Below are positions 26,401 to 38,676 of a stretch of 64,000 nt of DNA, one piece after another. Source of the DNA: Auanema rhodensis (lineage: Eukaryota > Nematoda > Chromadorea > Rhabditida > Rhabditidae). The stretch is from contig CAXKVF010000077.1 of the NCBI GenBank assembly GCA_964057225.1, positions 248,001-312,000 of the forward strand, read 5' to 3'. The position numbers were made by a program, and so were the translations under genes. Each line of letters opens with the position of its first letter. Position 1 is the stretch's first letter. Under the pieces are notes generated by a model. It was not told where the DNA came from, made no database searches, and worked only from the letters and a program-made list of their open reading frames with translations.

Positions 26401-27280
26401 ACTAATATGGACATGGGGAATCTATTTTTGAAAACCGCATCTCTTTATCTTTCACGTGAAGCGAGTTACATACCAAGTGCACATCACGTGTACATTTAAT
26501 GAGCATAAATTAAAGTTCACGTAAATTTCAAAGTCATGGTTACCATGAACCAATATCAATAAAAATTTGTTTTTAGACTAATATGGACATGGGGAATCTA
26601 ATTTTAAAAACCGCATCTCTTTATCTTTCACGTGAAGCGAGTTACATACCTAGTGCACATCACGTGTACATTTAATTAGCATAAATTAAAGTTCACGTAA
26701 ATTTCAAAGTCATAGTTACCATGAACCAATATCAATAAAAATTTGTTTTTAGACTAATATGGACATGGGGAATCTATTTTTGAAAACCGCATCTCTTTAT
26801 CTTTCACGTGAAGCGAGTTACATACCAAGTGCACATCACGTGTACATTTAATGAGCATAAATTAAAGTTCACGTAAATTTCAAAGTCATGGTTACCATGA
26901 ACCAATATCAATAAAAATTTGTTTTTAGACTAATATGGACATGGGGAATCTAATTTTGAAAACCGCATCTCTTTATCTTTCACGTGAAGCGAGTTACATA
27001 CCAAGTGCACATCACGTGTACATTTAATTAGCATAAATTGAAGTTCACGTAAATTTCAAAGTCATGGTTACCATGAAGCAATATCAATAAAAATTTGTTT
27101 TTAGACTAATATGGACATGGGGAATCTAATTTTGAAAACCGCATCTTTTTATCTTTCACGTGAAGCGAGTTACATACCAAGTGCACATCACGTGTACATT
27201 TAATTAGCATAAATTAAAGTTCACGTAAATTTCAAAGTCATGGTTACCATGAACCAATATCAATAAAAATTTGTTTTTAG
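23233..27280 (+). repeat. Duplicated 4048-bp block, right copy
   Basis: Partner of 4049-8096. It ends at the hybrid monomer 27281-27456, where the left copy instead continues with A'' (113c). The two blocks are therefore alike up to a later rearrangement point. Confidence 0.9.
23409..25344 (+). repeat. 11-monomer HOR copy 4
   Basis: G-H-H-K-L-T-A-C-P-Q-R, complete and without private changes that I could see. It follows directly on an L-T-A run, as copy 2 does, and is followed by L' (25345), as copy 2 is. Confidence 0.93.
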
Positions 27281-29216
27281 ACTAATATAGACATGGGGAA
27301 TCTAATTTTGAAAACCGCATCTCTTTATCTTTCACGTGAAGCGAGTTACATACCGAGTGCACATCACGTGTACATTTAATTAGCATAAATTGAAGTTCAC
27401 GTAAATTTCAAAGTCATGGTTACCATGAAGCAATATCAATAAAAATTTGTTTTTAGACTAATATGGACATGGGGAATCTAATTTTGAAAACCGCATCTTT
27501 TTATCTTTCACGTGAAGCGAGTTACATACCAAGTGCACATCACGTGTACATTTAATTAGCATAAATTAAAGTTCACGTAAATTTCAAAGTCATGGTTACC
27601 ATGAACCAATATCAATAAAAATTTGTTTTTAGACTAATATAGACATGGGGAATCTAATTTTGAAAACCGCATCTCTTTATCTTTCACGTGAAGCGAGTTA
27701 CATACCAAGTGCACATCACGTGTACATTTAATTAGCATAAATTAAAGTTCACGTAAATTTCAAAGTCATGGTTACCATGAACCAATATCAATAAAAATTT
27801 GTTTTTAGACTAATATGGACATGGGGAATCTAATTTTGAAAACCGCATCTCTTTATCTTTCACGTGAAGCGAGTTACATACCAAGTGCACATCACGTGTA
27901 CATTTAATTAGCATAAATTAAAGTTCACGTAAATTTCAAAGTCATGGTTACCATCAACCAATATCAATAAAAATTTGTTTTTAGACTAATATGGACATGG
28001 GGAATCTAATTTTGAAAACCGCATCTTTTTATCTTTCACGTGAAGCGAGTTACATACCAAGTGCACATCACGTGTACATTTAATTAGCATAAATTAAAGT
28101 TCACGTAAATTTAAAAGTCATGGTTACCATGCACCAATATCAATAAAAATTTGTTTTTAGACTAATATGGACATGGGGAATCTAATTTTAAAAACCGCAT
28201 CTCTTTATCTTTCACGTGAAGCGAGTTACATACCTAGTGCACATCACGTGTACATTTAATTAGCATAAATTAAAGTTCACGTAAATTTCAAAGTCATAGT
28301 TACCATGAACCAATATCAATAAAAATTTGTTTTTAGACTAATATGGACATGGGGAATCTATTTTTGAAAACCGCATCTCTTTATCTTTCACGTGAAGCGA
28401 GTTACATACCAAGTGCACATCACGTGTACATTTAATGAGCATAAATTAAAGTTCACGTAAATTTCAAAGTCATGGTTACCATGAACCAATATCAATAAAA
28501 ATTTGTTTTTAGACTAATATGGACATGGGGAATCTAATTTTAAAAACCGCATCTCTTTATCTTTCACGTGAAGCGAGTTACATACCTAGTGCACATCACG
28601 TGTACATTTAATTAGCATAAATTAAAGTTCACGTAAATTTCAAAGTCATAGTTACCATGAACCAATATCAATAAAAATTTGTTTTTAGACTAATATGGAC
28701 ATGGGGAATCTATTTTTGAAAACCGCATCTCTTTATCTTTCACGTGAAGCGAGTTACATACCAAGTGCACATCACGTGTACATTTAATGAGCATAAATTA
28801 AAGTTCACGTAAATTTCAAAGTCATGGTTACCATGAACCAATATCAATAAAAATTTGTTTTTAGACTAATATGGACATGGGGAATCTAATTTTGAAAACC
28901 GCATCTCTTTATCTTTCACGTGAAGCGAGTTACATACCAAGTGCACATCACGTGTACATTTAATTAGCATAAATTGAAGTTCACGTAAATTTCAAAGTCA
29001 TGGTTACCATGAAGCAATATCAATAAAAATTTGTTTTTAGACTAATATGGACATGGGGAATCTAATTTTGAAAACCGCATCTTTTTATCTTTCACGTGAA
29101 GCGAGTTACATACCAAGTGCACATCACGTGTACATTTAATTAGCATAAATTAAAGTTCACGTAAATTTCAAAGTCATGGTTACCATGAACCAATATCAAT
29201 AAAAATTTGTTTTTAG
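25345..29216 (+). repeat. Tandem duplication of 11 monomers (2 x 1936 bp)
   Basis: L'-T-A-S-P-Q-R-Q-R-L-T at 25345-27280 is followed by the same eleven at 27281-29216, except that the first monomer of the second copy is an A/L' hybrid. In the undisturbed relatives (6161 onward and 11441 onward) this segment is present once and is followed by A''. The second copy here is followed by A'' at 29217. The hybrid is thus the exact joint of an unequal exchange between an A monomer and the L' monomer eleven units earlier. Confidence 0.9.
27281..27456 (+). repeat. Hybrid monomer A/L' (duplication joint)
   Basis: Starts with the A mark 9a and continues with the L' marks 75g, 112g and 150g. This is the only monomer in the window that combines them. 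The exchange lies between monomer positions 9 and 75, that is 27289-27355. Confidence 0.9.
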
Positions 29217-31504
29217 ACTAATATAGACATGGGGAATCTAATTTTGAAAACCGCATCTCTTTATCTTTCACGTGAAGCGAGTTACATACCAAGTGCACAT
29301 CACGTGTACATTTAATTAGCATAAATTACAGTTCACGTAAATTTCAAAGTCATGGTTACCATGAACCAATATCAATAAAAATTTGTTTTTAGACTAATAT
29401 GGACATGGGGAATCTAATTTTGAAAACCGCATCTCTTTATCTTTCACGTGAAGCGAGTTACATACCAAGTGCACATCACGTGTACATTTAATTAGCATAA
29501 ATTAAAGTTCACGTAAATTTCAAAGTCATGGTTACCATCAACCAATATCAATAAAAATTTGTTTTTAGACTAATATGGACATGGGGAATCTAATTTTGAA
29601 AACCGCATCTTTTTATCTTTCACGTGAAGCGAGTTACATACCAAGTGCACATCACGTGTACATTTAATTAGCATAAATTAAAGTTCACGTAAATTTAAAA
29701 GTCATGGTTACCATGCACCAATATCAATAAAAATTTGTTTTTAGACTAATATGGACATGGGGAATCTAATTTTAAAAACCGCATCTCTTTATCTTTCACG
29801 TGAAGCGAGTTACATACCTAGTGCACATCACGTGTACATTTAATTAGCATAAATTAAAGTTCACGTAAATTTCAAAGTCATAGTTACCATGAACCAATAT
29901 CAATAAAAATTTGTTTTTAGACTAATATGGACATGGGGAATCTATTTTTGAAAACCGCATCTCTTTATCTTTCACGTGAAGCGAGTTACATACCAAGTGC
30001 ACATCACGTGTACATTTAATGAGCATAAATTAAAGTTCACGTAAATTTCAAAGTCATGGTTACCATGAACCAATATCAATAAAAATTTGTTTTTAGACTA
30101 ATATGGACATGGGGAATCTAATTTTGAAAACCGCATCTCTTTATCTTTCACGTGAAGCGAGTTACATACCAAGTGCACATCACGTGTACATTTAATTAGC
30201 ATAAATTGAAGTTCACGTAAATTTCAAAGTCATGGTTACCATGAAGCAATATCAATAAAAATTTGTTTTTAGACTAATATGGACATGGGGAATCTAATTT
30301 TGAAAACCGCATCTTTTTATCTTTCACGTGAAGCGAGTTACATACCAAGTGCACATCACGTGTACATTTAATTAGCATAAATTAAAGTTCACGTAAATTT
30401 CAAAGTCATGGTTACCATGAACCAATATCAATAAAAATTTGTTTTTAGACTAATATAGACATGGGGAATCTAATTTTGAAAACCGCATCTCTTTATCTTT
30501 CACGTGAAGCGAGTTACATACCAAGTGCACATCACGTGTACATTTAATTAGCATAAATTAAAGTTCACGTAAATTTCAAAGTCATGGTTACCATGAACCA
30601 ATATCAATAAAAATTTGTTTTTAGACTAATATGGACATGGGGAATCTAATTTTGAAAACCGCATCTCTTTATCTTTCACGTGAAGCGAGTTACATACCAA
30701 GTGCACATCACGTGTACATTTAATTAGCATAAATTAAAGTTCACGTAAATTTCAAAGTCATGGTTACCATGAACCAATATCAATAAAAATTTGTTTTTAG
30801 ACTAATATGGACATGGGGAATCTAATTTTGAAAACCGCATCTTTTTATCTTTCACGTGAAGCGAGTTACATACCAAGTGCACATCACGTGTACATTTAAT
30901 TAGCATAAATTAAAGTTCACGTAAATTTAAAAGTCATGGTTACCATGCACCAATATCAATAAAAATTTGTTTTTAGACTAATATGGACATGGGGAATCTA
31001 ATTTTAAAAACCGCATCTCTTTATCTTTCACGTGAAGCGAGTTACATACCTAGTGCACATCACGTGTACATTTAATTAGCATAAATTAAAGTTCACGTAA
31101 ATTTCAAAGTCATAGTTACCATGAACCAATATCAATAAAAATTTGTTTTTAGACTAATATGGACATGGGGAATCTATTTTTGAAAACCGCATCTCTTTAT
31201 CTTTCACGTGAAGCGAGTTACATACCAAGTGCACATCACGTGTACATTTAATGAGCATAAATTAAAGTTCACGTAAATTTCAAAGTCATGGTTACCATGA
31301 ACTAATATCAATAAAAATTTGTTTTTAGACTAATATGGACATGGGGAATCTAATTTTGAAAACCGCATCTCTTTATCTTTCACGTGAAGCGAGTTACATA
31401 CCAAGTGCACATCACGTGTACATTTAATTAGCATAAATTAAAGTTCACGTAAATTTCAAAGTCATGGTTACCATGAACCAATATCAATAAAAATTTGTGT
31501 GAAG
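27281..31504 (+). repeat. 24-monomer block, right copy
   Basis: Partner of 11441-15664. Its first monomer is an A/L' hybrid and its last has a private 173g (ending gtgtgaag). The R'' monomer (31153-31328) closes domain 1; after it the 7-mer order never returns. Confidence 0.88.
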
Positions 31505-33440
31505 ACTAATATGGACATGGGGAATCTAATTTTGAAAACCGCATCTCTTTATCTTTCACGTGAAGCGAGTTACATACCAAGTGCACATCACGTGTACATT
31601 TAATTAGCATAAATTAAAGTTCACGTAAATTTCAAAGTCATGGTTACCATGAACCAATATCAATAAAAATTTGTTTTTAGACTAATATGGACATGGGGAA
31701 TCTAATTTTGAAAACCGCATCTCTTTATCTTTCACGTGAAGCGAGTTACATACCAAGTGCACATCACGTGTACATTTAATTAGCATAAATTAAAGTTCAC
31801 GTAAATTTCAAAGTCATGGTTACCATGAACCAATATCAATGAAAATTTGTTTTTAGACTAATATGGACATGGGGAATCTAATTTTGAAAACCGCATCTCT
31901 TTATCTTTCACGTGAAGCGAGTTACATACCAAGTGCACATCACGTGTACATTTAATTAGCATAAATTAAAGTTCACGTAAATTTCAAAGTCATGGTTACC
32001 ATGAACCAATATCAATAAAAATTTGTTTTTAGACTAATATGGACATGGGGAATCTAATTTTGAAAACCGCATCTCTTTATCTTTCACGTGAAGCGAGTTA
32101 CATACCAAGTGCACATCACGTGTACATTTAATTAGCATAAATTAAAGTTCACGTAAATTTCAAAGTCATGGTTACCATGAACCAATATCAATGAAAATTT
32201 GTTTTTAGACTAATATGGACATGGGGAATCTAATTTTGAAAACCGCATCTCTTTATCTTTCACGTGAAGCGAGTTACATACCAAGTGCACATCACGTGTA
32301 CATTTAATTAGCATAAATTAAAGTTCACGTAAATTTCAAAGTCATGGTTACCATGAACCAATATCAATAAAAATTTGTTTTTAGACTAATATGGACATGG
32401 GGAATCTAATTTTGAAAACCGCATCTCTTTATCTTTCACGTGAAGCGAGTTACATACCAAGTGCACATCACGTGTACATTTAATTAGCATAAATTAAAGT
32501 TCACGTAAATTTCAAAGTCATGGTTACCATGCACCAATATCAATAAAAATTTGTTTTTAGACTAATATGGACATGGGGAATCTAATTTTGAAAACCGCAT
32601 CTCTTTATCTTTCACGTGAAGCGAGTTACATACCAAGTGCACATCACGTGTACATTTAATTAGCATAAATTAAAGTTCACGTAAATTTCAAAGTCATGGT
32701 TACCATGAACCAATATCAATAAAAATTTGTTTTTAGACTAATATGGACATGGGGAATCTAATTTTGAAAACCGCATCTCTTTATCTTTCACATGAAGCGA
32801 GTTACATACCAAGTGCACATCACGTGTACATTTAATTAGCATAAATTAAAGTTCACGTAAATTTCAAAGTCATGGTTACCATGAAGCAATATCAATAAAA
32901 ATTTGTTTTTAGACTAATATGGACATGGGGAATCTAATTTTGAAAACCGCATCTTTTTATCTTTCACGTGAAGCGAGTTACATACCAAGTGCACATCACG
33001 TGTACATTTAATTAGCATAAATTAAAGTTCACGTAAATTTCAAAGTCATGGTTACCATGAACCAATATCAATAAAAATTTGTTTTTAGACTAATATGGAC
33101 ATGGGGAATCTAATTTTGAAAACCGCATCTCTTTATCTTTCACGTGAAGCGAGTTACATACCAAGTGCACATCACGTGTACATTTAATTAGCATAAATTA
33201 AAGTTCACGTAAATTTCAAAGTCATGGTTACCATGCACCAATATCAATAAAAATTTGTTTTTAGACTAATATGGACATGGGGAATCTAATTTTAAAAACC
33301 GCATCTCTTTATCTTTCACGTGAAGCGAGTTACATACCTAGTGCACATCACGTGTACATTTAATTAGCATAAATTAAAGTTCACGTAAATTTCAAAGTCA
33401 TAGTTACCATGAACCAATATCAATAAAAATTAGTTTTTAG

Positions 33441-33957
33441 ACTAATATGGACATGGGGAATCTAATTTTGAAAACCGCATCTCTTTATCTTTCACGTGAA
33501 GCGAGTTACATACCAAGTGCACATCACGTGTACATTTAATTAGCATAAATTAAAGTTCACGTAAATTTCAAAGTCATGGTTACCATGAAGCAATATCAAT
33601 AAAAATTTCTTTTAGACTAATATGGACATGGGAAATCTAATTTTGAAAACCGCATCTCTTTATCTTTCACGTGAAGCGAGTTACATACCAAGTGCACATC
33701 ACGTGTACATTTAATTAGCATAAATTAAAGTTCACGTAAATTTCAAAGTCATGGTTACCATGAACCAATATCAATAAAAATTTGTTTTTAGACTAATATG
33801 GACATGGGGAATCTAATTTTGAAAACCGCATTTCTTTATCTTTCACGTGAAGCGAGTTACATACCAAGTGCACATCACGTGTACATTTAATTAGCATAAA
33901 TTAAAGTTCACGTAAATTTCAAAGTCATGGTTACCATGCACCAATATCAGTTTTTAG
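33441..33957 (+). repeat. W-K-X triplet 1 (175+176+166 bp)
   Basis: W (33441-33615) has 150g and ends aaaaatttcttttag, one base shorter than the consensus end. K (33616-33791) has 18a. X (33792-33957) has 41t and 148c and reads atatcagtttttag, lacking ten bases that include the A5T3 tract. The triplet is 517 bp, 11 bp short of three standard monomers, about one helical turn. Confidence 0.93.
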
Positions 33958-34485
33958 ACTAATATGGACATGGGGAATCTAATTTTGAAAACCGCATCTC
34001 TTTATCTTTCACGTGAAGCGAGTTACATACCAAGTGCACATCACGTGTACATTTAATTAGCATAAATTAAAGTTCACGTAAATTTCAAAGTCATGGTTAC
34101 CATGAACCAATATCAATAAAAATTTGTTTTTAGACTAATATGGACATGGGGAATCTAATTTTGAAAACCGCATCTCTTTATCTTTCACGTGAAGCGAGTT
34201 ACATACCAAGTGCACATCACGTGTACATTTAATTAGCATAAATTAAAGTTCACGTAAATTTCAAAGTCATGGTTACCATGCACCAATATCAATAAAAATT
34301 TGTTTTTAGACTAATATGGACATGGGGAATCTAATTTTAAAAACCGCATCTCTTTATCTTTCACGTGAAGCGAGTTACATACCTAGTGCACATCACGTGT
34401 ACATTTAATTAGCATAAATTAAAGTTCACGTAAATTTCAAAGTCATAGTTACCATGAACCAATATCAATAAAAATTTGTTTTTAG

Positions 34486-35002
34486 ACTAATATGGACATG
34501 GGGAATCTAATTTTGAAAACCGCATCTCTTTATCTTTCACGTGAAGCGAGTTACATACCAAGTGCACATCACGTGTACATTTAATTAGCATAAATTAAAG
34601 TTCACGTAAATTTCAAAGTCATGGTTACCATGAAGCAATATCAATAAAAATTTCTTTTAGACTAATATGGACATGGGAAATCTAATTTTGAAAACCGCAT
34701 CTCTTTATCTTTCACGTGAAGCGAGTTACATACCAAGTGCACATCACGTGTACATTTAATTAGCATAAATTAAAGTTCACGTAAATTTCAAAGTCATGGT
34801 TACCATGAACCAATATCAATAAAAATTTGTTTTTAGACTAATATGGACATGGGGAATCTAATTTTGAAAACCGCATTTCTTTATCTTTCACGTGAAGCGA
34901 GTTACATACCAAGTGCACATCACGTGTACATTTAATTAGCATAAATTAAAGTTCACGTAAATTTCAAAGTCATGGTTACCATGCACCAATATCAGTTTTT
35001 AG
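34486..35002 (+). repeat. W-K-X triplet 2
   Basis: Same composition and lengths as triplet 1, starting 1045 bp later: W 34486-34660, K 34661-34836, X 34837-35002. The next monomer (35003-35178) carries private 16a and 32g. Confidence 0.93.
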
Positions 35003-37114
35003 ACTAATATGGACATGAGGAATCTAATTTTGAGAACCGCATCTCTTTATCTTTCACGTGAAGCGAGTTACATACCAAGTGCACATCACGTGTACATTTA
35101 ATTAGCATAAATTAAAGTTCACGTAAATTTCAAAGTCATGGTTACCATGAACCAATATCAATAAAAATTTGTTTTTAGACTAATATGGACATGGGGAATC
35201 TAATTTTGAAAACCGCATCTCTTTATCTTTCACGTGAAGCGAGTTACATACCAAGTGCACATCACGTGTACATTTAATTAGCATAAATTAAAGTTCACGT
35301 AAATTTCAAAGTCATGGTTACCATGAACCAATATCAATGAAAATTTGTTTTTAGACTAATATGGACATGGGGAATCTAATTTTGAAAACCGCATCTCTTT
35401 ATCTTTCACGTGAAGCGAGTTACATACCAAGTGCACATCACGTGTACATTTAATTAGCATAAATTAAAGTTCACGTAAATTTCAAAGTCATGGTTACCAT
35501 GAACCAATATCAATAAAAATTTGTTTTTAGACTAATATGGACATGGGGAATCTAATTTTGAAAACCGCATCTCTTTATCTTTCACGTGAAGCGAGTTACA
35601 TACCAAGTGCACATCACGTGTACATTTAATTAGCATAAATTAAAGTTCACGTAAATTTCAAAGTCATGGTTACCATGCACCAATATCAATAAAAATTTGT
35701 TTTTAGACTAATATGGACATGGGGAATCTAATTTTGAAAACCGCATCTCTTTATCTTTCACGTGAAGCGAGTTACATACCAAGTGCACATCACGTGTACA
35801 TTTAATTAGCATAAATTAAAGTTCACGTAAATTTCAAAGTCATGGTTACCATGAACCAATATCAATAAAAATTTGTTTTTAGACTAATATGGACATGGGG
35901 AATCTAATTTTGAAAACCGCATCTCTTTATCTTTCACATGAAGCGAGTTACATACCAAGTGCACATCACGTGTACATTTAATTAGCATAAATTAAAGTTC
36001 ACGTAAATTTCAAAGTCATGGTTACCATGAAGCAATATCAATAAAAATTTGTTTTTAGACTAATATGGACATGGGGAATCTAATTTTGAAAACCGCATCT
36101 TTTTATCTTTCACGTGAAGCGAGTTACATACCAAGTGCACATCACGTGTACATTTAATTAGCATAAATTAAAGTTCACGTAAATTTCAAAGTCATGGTTA
36201 CCATGAACCAATATCAATAAAAATTTGTTTTTAGACTAATATGGACATGGGGAATCTAATTTTGAAAACCGCATCTCTTTATCTTTCACGTGAAGCGAGT
36301 TACATACCAAGTGCACATCACGTGTACATTTAATTAGCATAAATTAAAGTTCACGTAAATTTCAAAGTCATGGTTACCATGAACCAATATCAATAAAAAT
36401 TTGTTTTTAGACTAATATGGACATGGGGAATCTAATTTTGAAAACCGCATCTCTTTATCTTTCACATGAAGCGAGTTACATACCAAGTGCACATCACGTG
36501 TACATTTAATTAGCATAAATTAAAGTTCACGTAAATTTCAAAGTCATGGTTACCATGAAGCAATATCAATAAAATTTTGTTTTTAGACTAATATGGACAT
36601 GGGGAATCTAATTTTGAAAACCGCATCTTTTTATCTTTCACGTGAAGCGAGTTACATACCAAGTGCACATCACGTGTACATTTAATTAGCATAAATTAAA
36701 GTTCACGTAAATTTCAAAGTCATGGTTACCATGAACCAATATCAATAAAAATTTGTTTTTAGACTAATATGGACATGGGGAATCTAATTTTGAAAACCGC
36801 ATCTCTTTATCTTTCACGTGAAGCGAGTTACATACCAAGTGCACATCACGTGTACATTTAATTAGCATAAATTAAAGTTCACGTAAATTTCAAAGTCATG
36901 GTTACCATGCACCAATATCAATAAAAATTTGTTTTTAGACTAATATGGACATGGGGAATCTAATTTTAAAAACCGCATCTCTTTATCTTTCACGTGAAGC
37001 GAGTTACATACCTAGTGCACATCACGTGTACATTTAATTAGCATAAATTAAAGTTCACGTAAATTTCAAAGTCATAGTTACCATGAACCAATATCAATAA
37101 AAATTAGTTTTTAG

Positions 37115-37631
37115 ACTAATATGGACATGGGGAATCTAATTTTGAAAACCGCATCTCTTTATCTTTCACGTGAAGCGAGTTACATACCAAGTGCACATCA
37201 CGTGTACATTTAATTAGCATAAATTAAAGTTCACGTAAATTTCAAAGTCATGGTTACCATGAAGCAATATCAATAAAAATTTCTTTTAGACTAATATGGA
37301 CATGGGAAATCTAATTTTGAAAACCGCATCTCTTTATCTTTCACGTGAAGCGAGTTACATACCAAGTGCACATCACGTGTACATTTAATTAGCATAAATT
37401 AAAGTTCACGTAAATTTCAAAGTCATGGTTACCATGAACCAATATCAATAAAAATTTGTTTTTAGACTAATATGGACATGGGGAATCTAATTTTGAAAAC
37501 CGCATTTCTTTATCTTTCACGTGAAGCGAGTTACATACCAAGTGCACATCACGTGTACATTTAATTAGCATAAATTAAAGTTCACGTAAATTTCAAAGTC
37601 ATGGTTACCATGCACCAATATCAGTTTTTAG
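37115..37631 (+). repeat. W-K-X triplet 3
   Basis: W 37115-37289, K 37290-37465, X 37466-37631. It lies 3674 bp after triplet 1, the length of the 21-monomer HOR, and follows the same 168a-bearing Q monomer. Confidence 0.93.
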
Positions 37632-38159
37632 ACTAATATGGACATGGGGAATCTAATTTTGAAAACCGCATCTCTTTATCTTTCACGTGAAGCGAGTTAC
37701 ATACCAAGTGCACATCACGTGTACATTTAATTAGCATAAATTAAAGTTCACGTAAATTTCAAAGTCATGGTTACCATGAACCAATATCAATAAAAATTTG
37801 TTTTTAGACTAATATGGACATGGGGAATCTAATTTTGAAAACCGCATCTCTTTATCTTTCACGTGAAGCGAGTTACATACCAAGTGCACATCACGTGTAC
37901 ATTTAATTAGCATAAATTAAAGTTCACGTAAATTTCAAAGTCATGGTTACCATGCACCAATATCAATAAAAATTTGTTTTTAGACTAATATGGACATGGG
38001 GAATCTAATTTTAAAAACCGCATCTCTTTATCTTTCACGTGAAGCGAGTTACATACCTAGTGCACATCACGTGTACATTTAATTAGCATAAATTAAAGTT
38101 CACGTAAATTTCAAAGTCATAGTTACCATGAACCAATATCAATAAAAATTTGTTTTTAG

Positions 38160-38676
38160 ACTAATATGGACATGGGGAATCTAATTTTGAAAACCGCATC
38201 TCTTTATCTTTCACGTGAAGCGAGTTACATACCAAGTGCACATCACGTGTACATTTAATTAGCATAAATTAAAGTTCACGTAAATTTCAAAGTCATGGTT
38301 ACCATGAAGCAATATCAATAAAAATTTCTTTTAGACTAATATGGACATGGGAAATCTAATTTTGAAAACCGCATCTCTTTATCTTTCACGTGAAGCGAGT
38401 TACATACCAAGTGCACATCACGTGTACATTTAATTAGCATAAATTAAAGTTCACGTAAATTTCAAAGTCATGGTTACCATGAACCAATATCAATAAAAAT
38501 TTGTTTTTAGACTAATATGGACATGGGGAATCTAATTTTGAAAACCGCATTTCTTTATCTTTCACGTGAAGCGAGTTACATACCAAGTGCACATCACGTG
38601 TACATTTAATTAGCATAAATTAAAGTTCACGTAAATTTCAAAGTCATGGTTACCATGTACCAATATCAGTTTTTAG
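38160..38676 (+). repeat. W-K-X triplet 4
   Basis: W 38160-38334, K 38335-38510, X 38511-38676. The X monomer has 148t where the other three have 148c. This is the last short monomer in the window; from 38677 on, all complete monomers are 176 bp. Confidence 0.93.

Larger units (their letters stand above)
1..31328 (+). repeat. Domain 1: 7-monomer (1232 bp) HOR, L-T-A-(S/C)-P-Q-R
   Basis: Monomers 1-178. The order L (112g+150g), T (43t), A (9a), S (147c) or C, P (43t+129a+148c), Q (30a+75t+138a), R (25t+101g) returns about 20 times, counted by L and by P monomers. Equivalent monomers in different HOR copies are usually identical, while neighbours inside one HOR differ at 2-6 sites, which is the defining mark of HOR structure. 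Disturbances are insertion of G-H-H-K before L, repeated Q-R pairs, and hybrid monomers at deletion or duplication joints. The left part (1-704) and the segment 15489-16544 carry less patterned monomers including the J-type ending gtgttaag. Only about 14 of the 178 monomers are exact consensus. Confidence 0.95.

Noticed and set aside
33792-33957. X monomer as an insertion-element footprint
   Set aside because: It is a plain 10-bp loss without added sequence or duplicated target, and the same form recurs in four HOR positions, so it is an inherited deletion.
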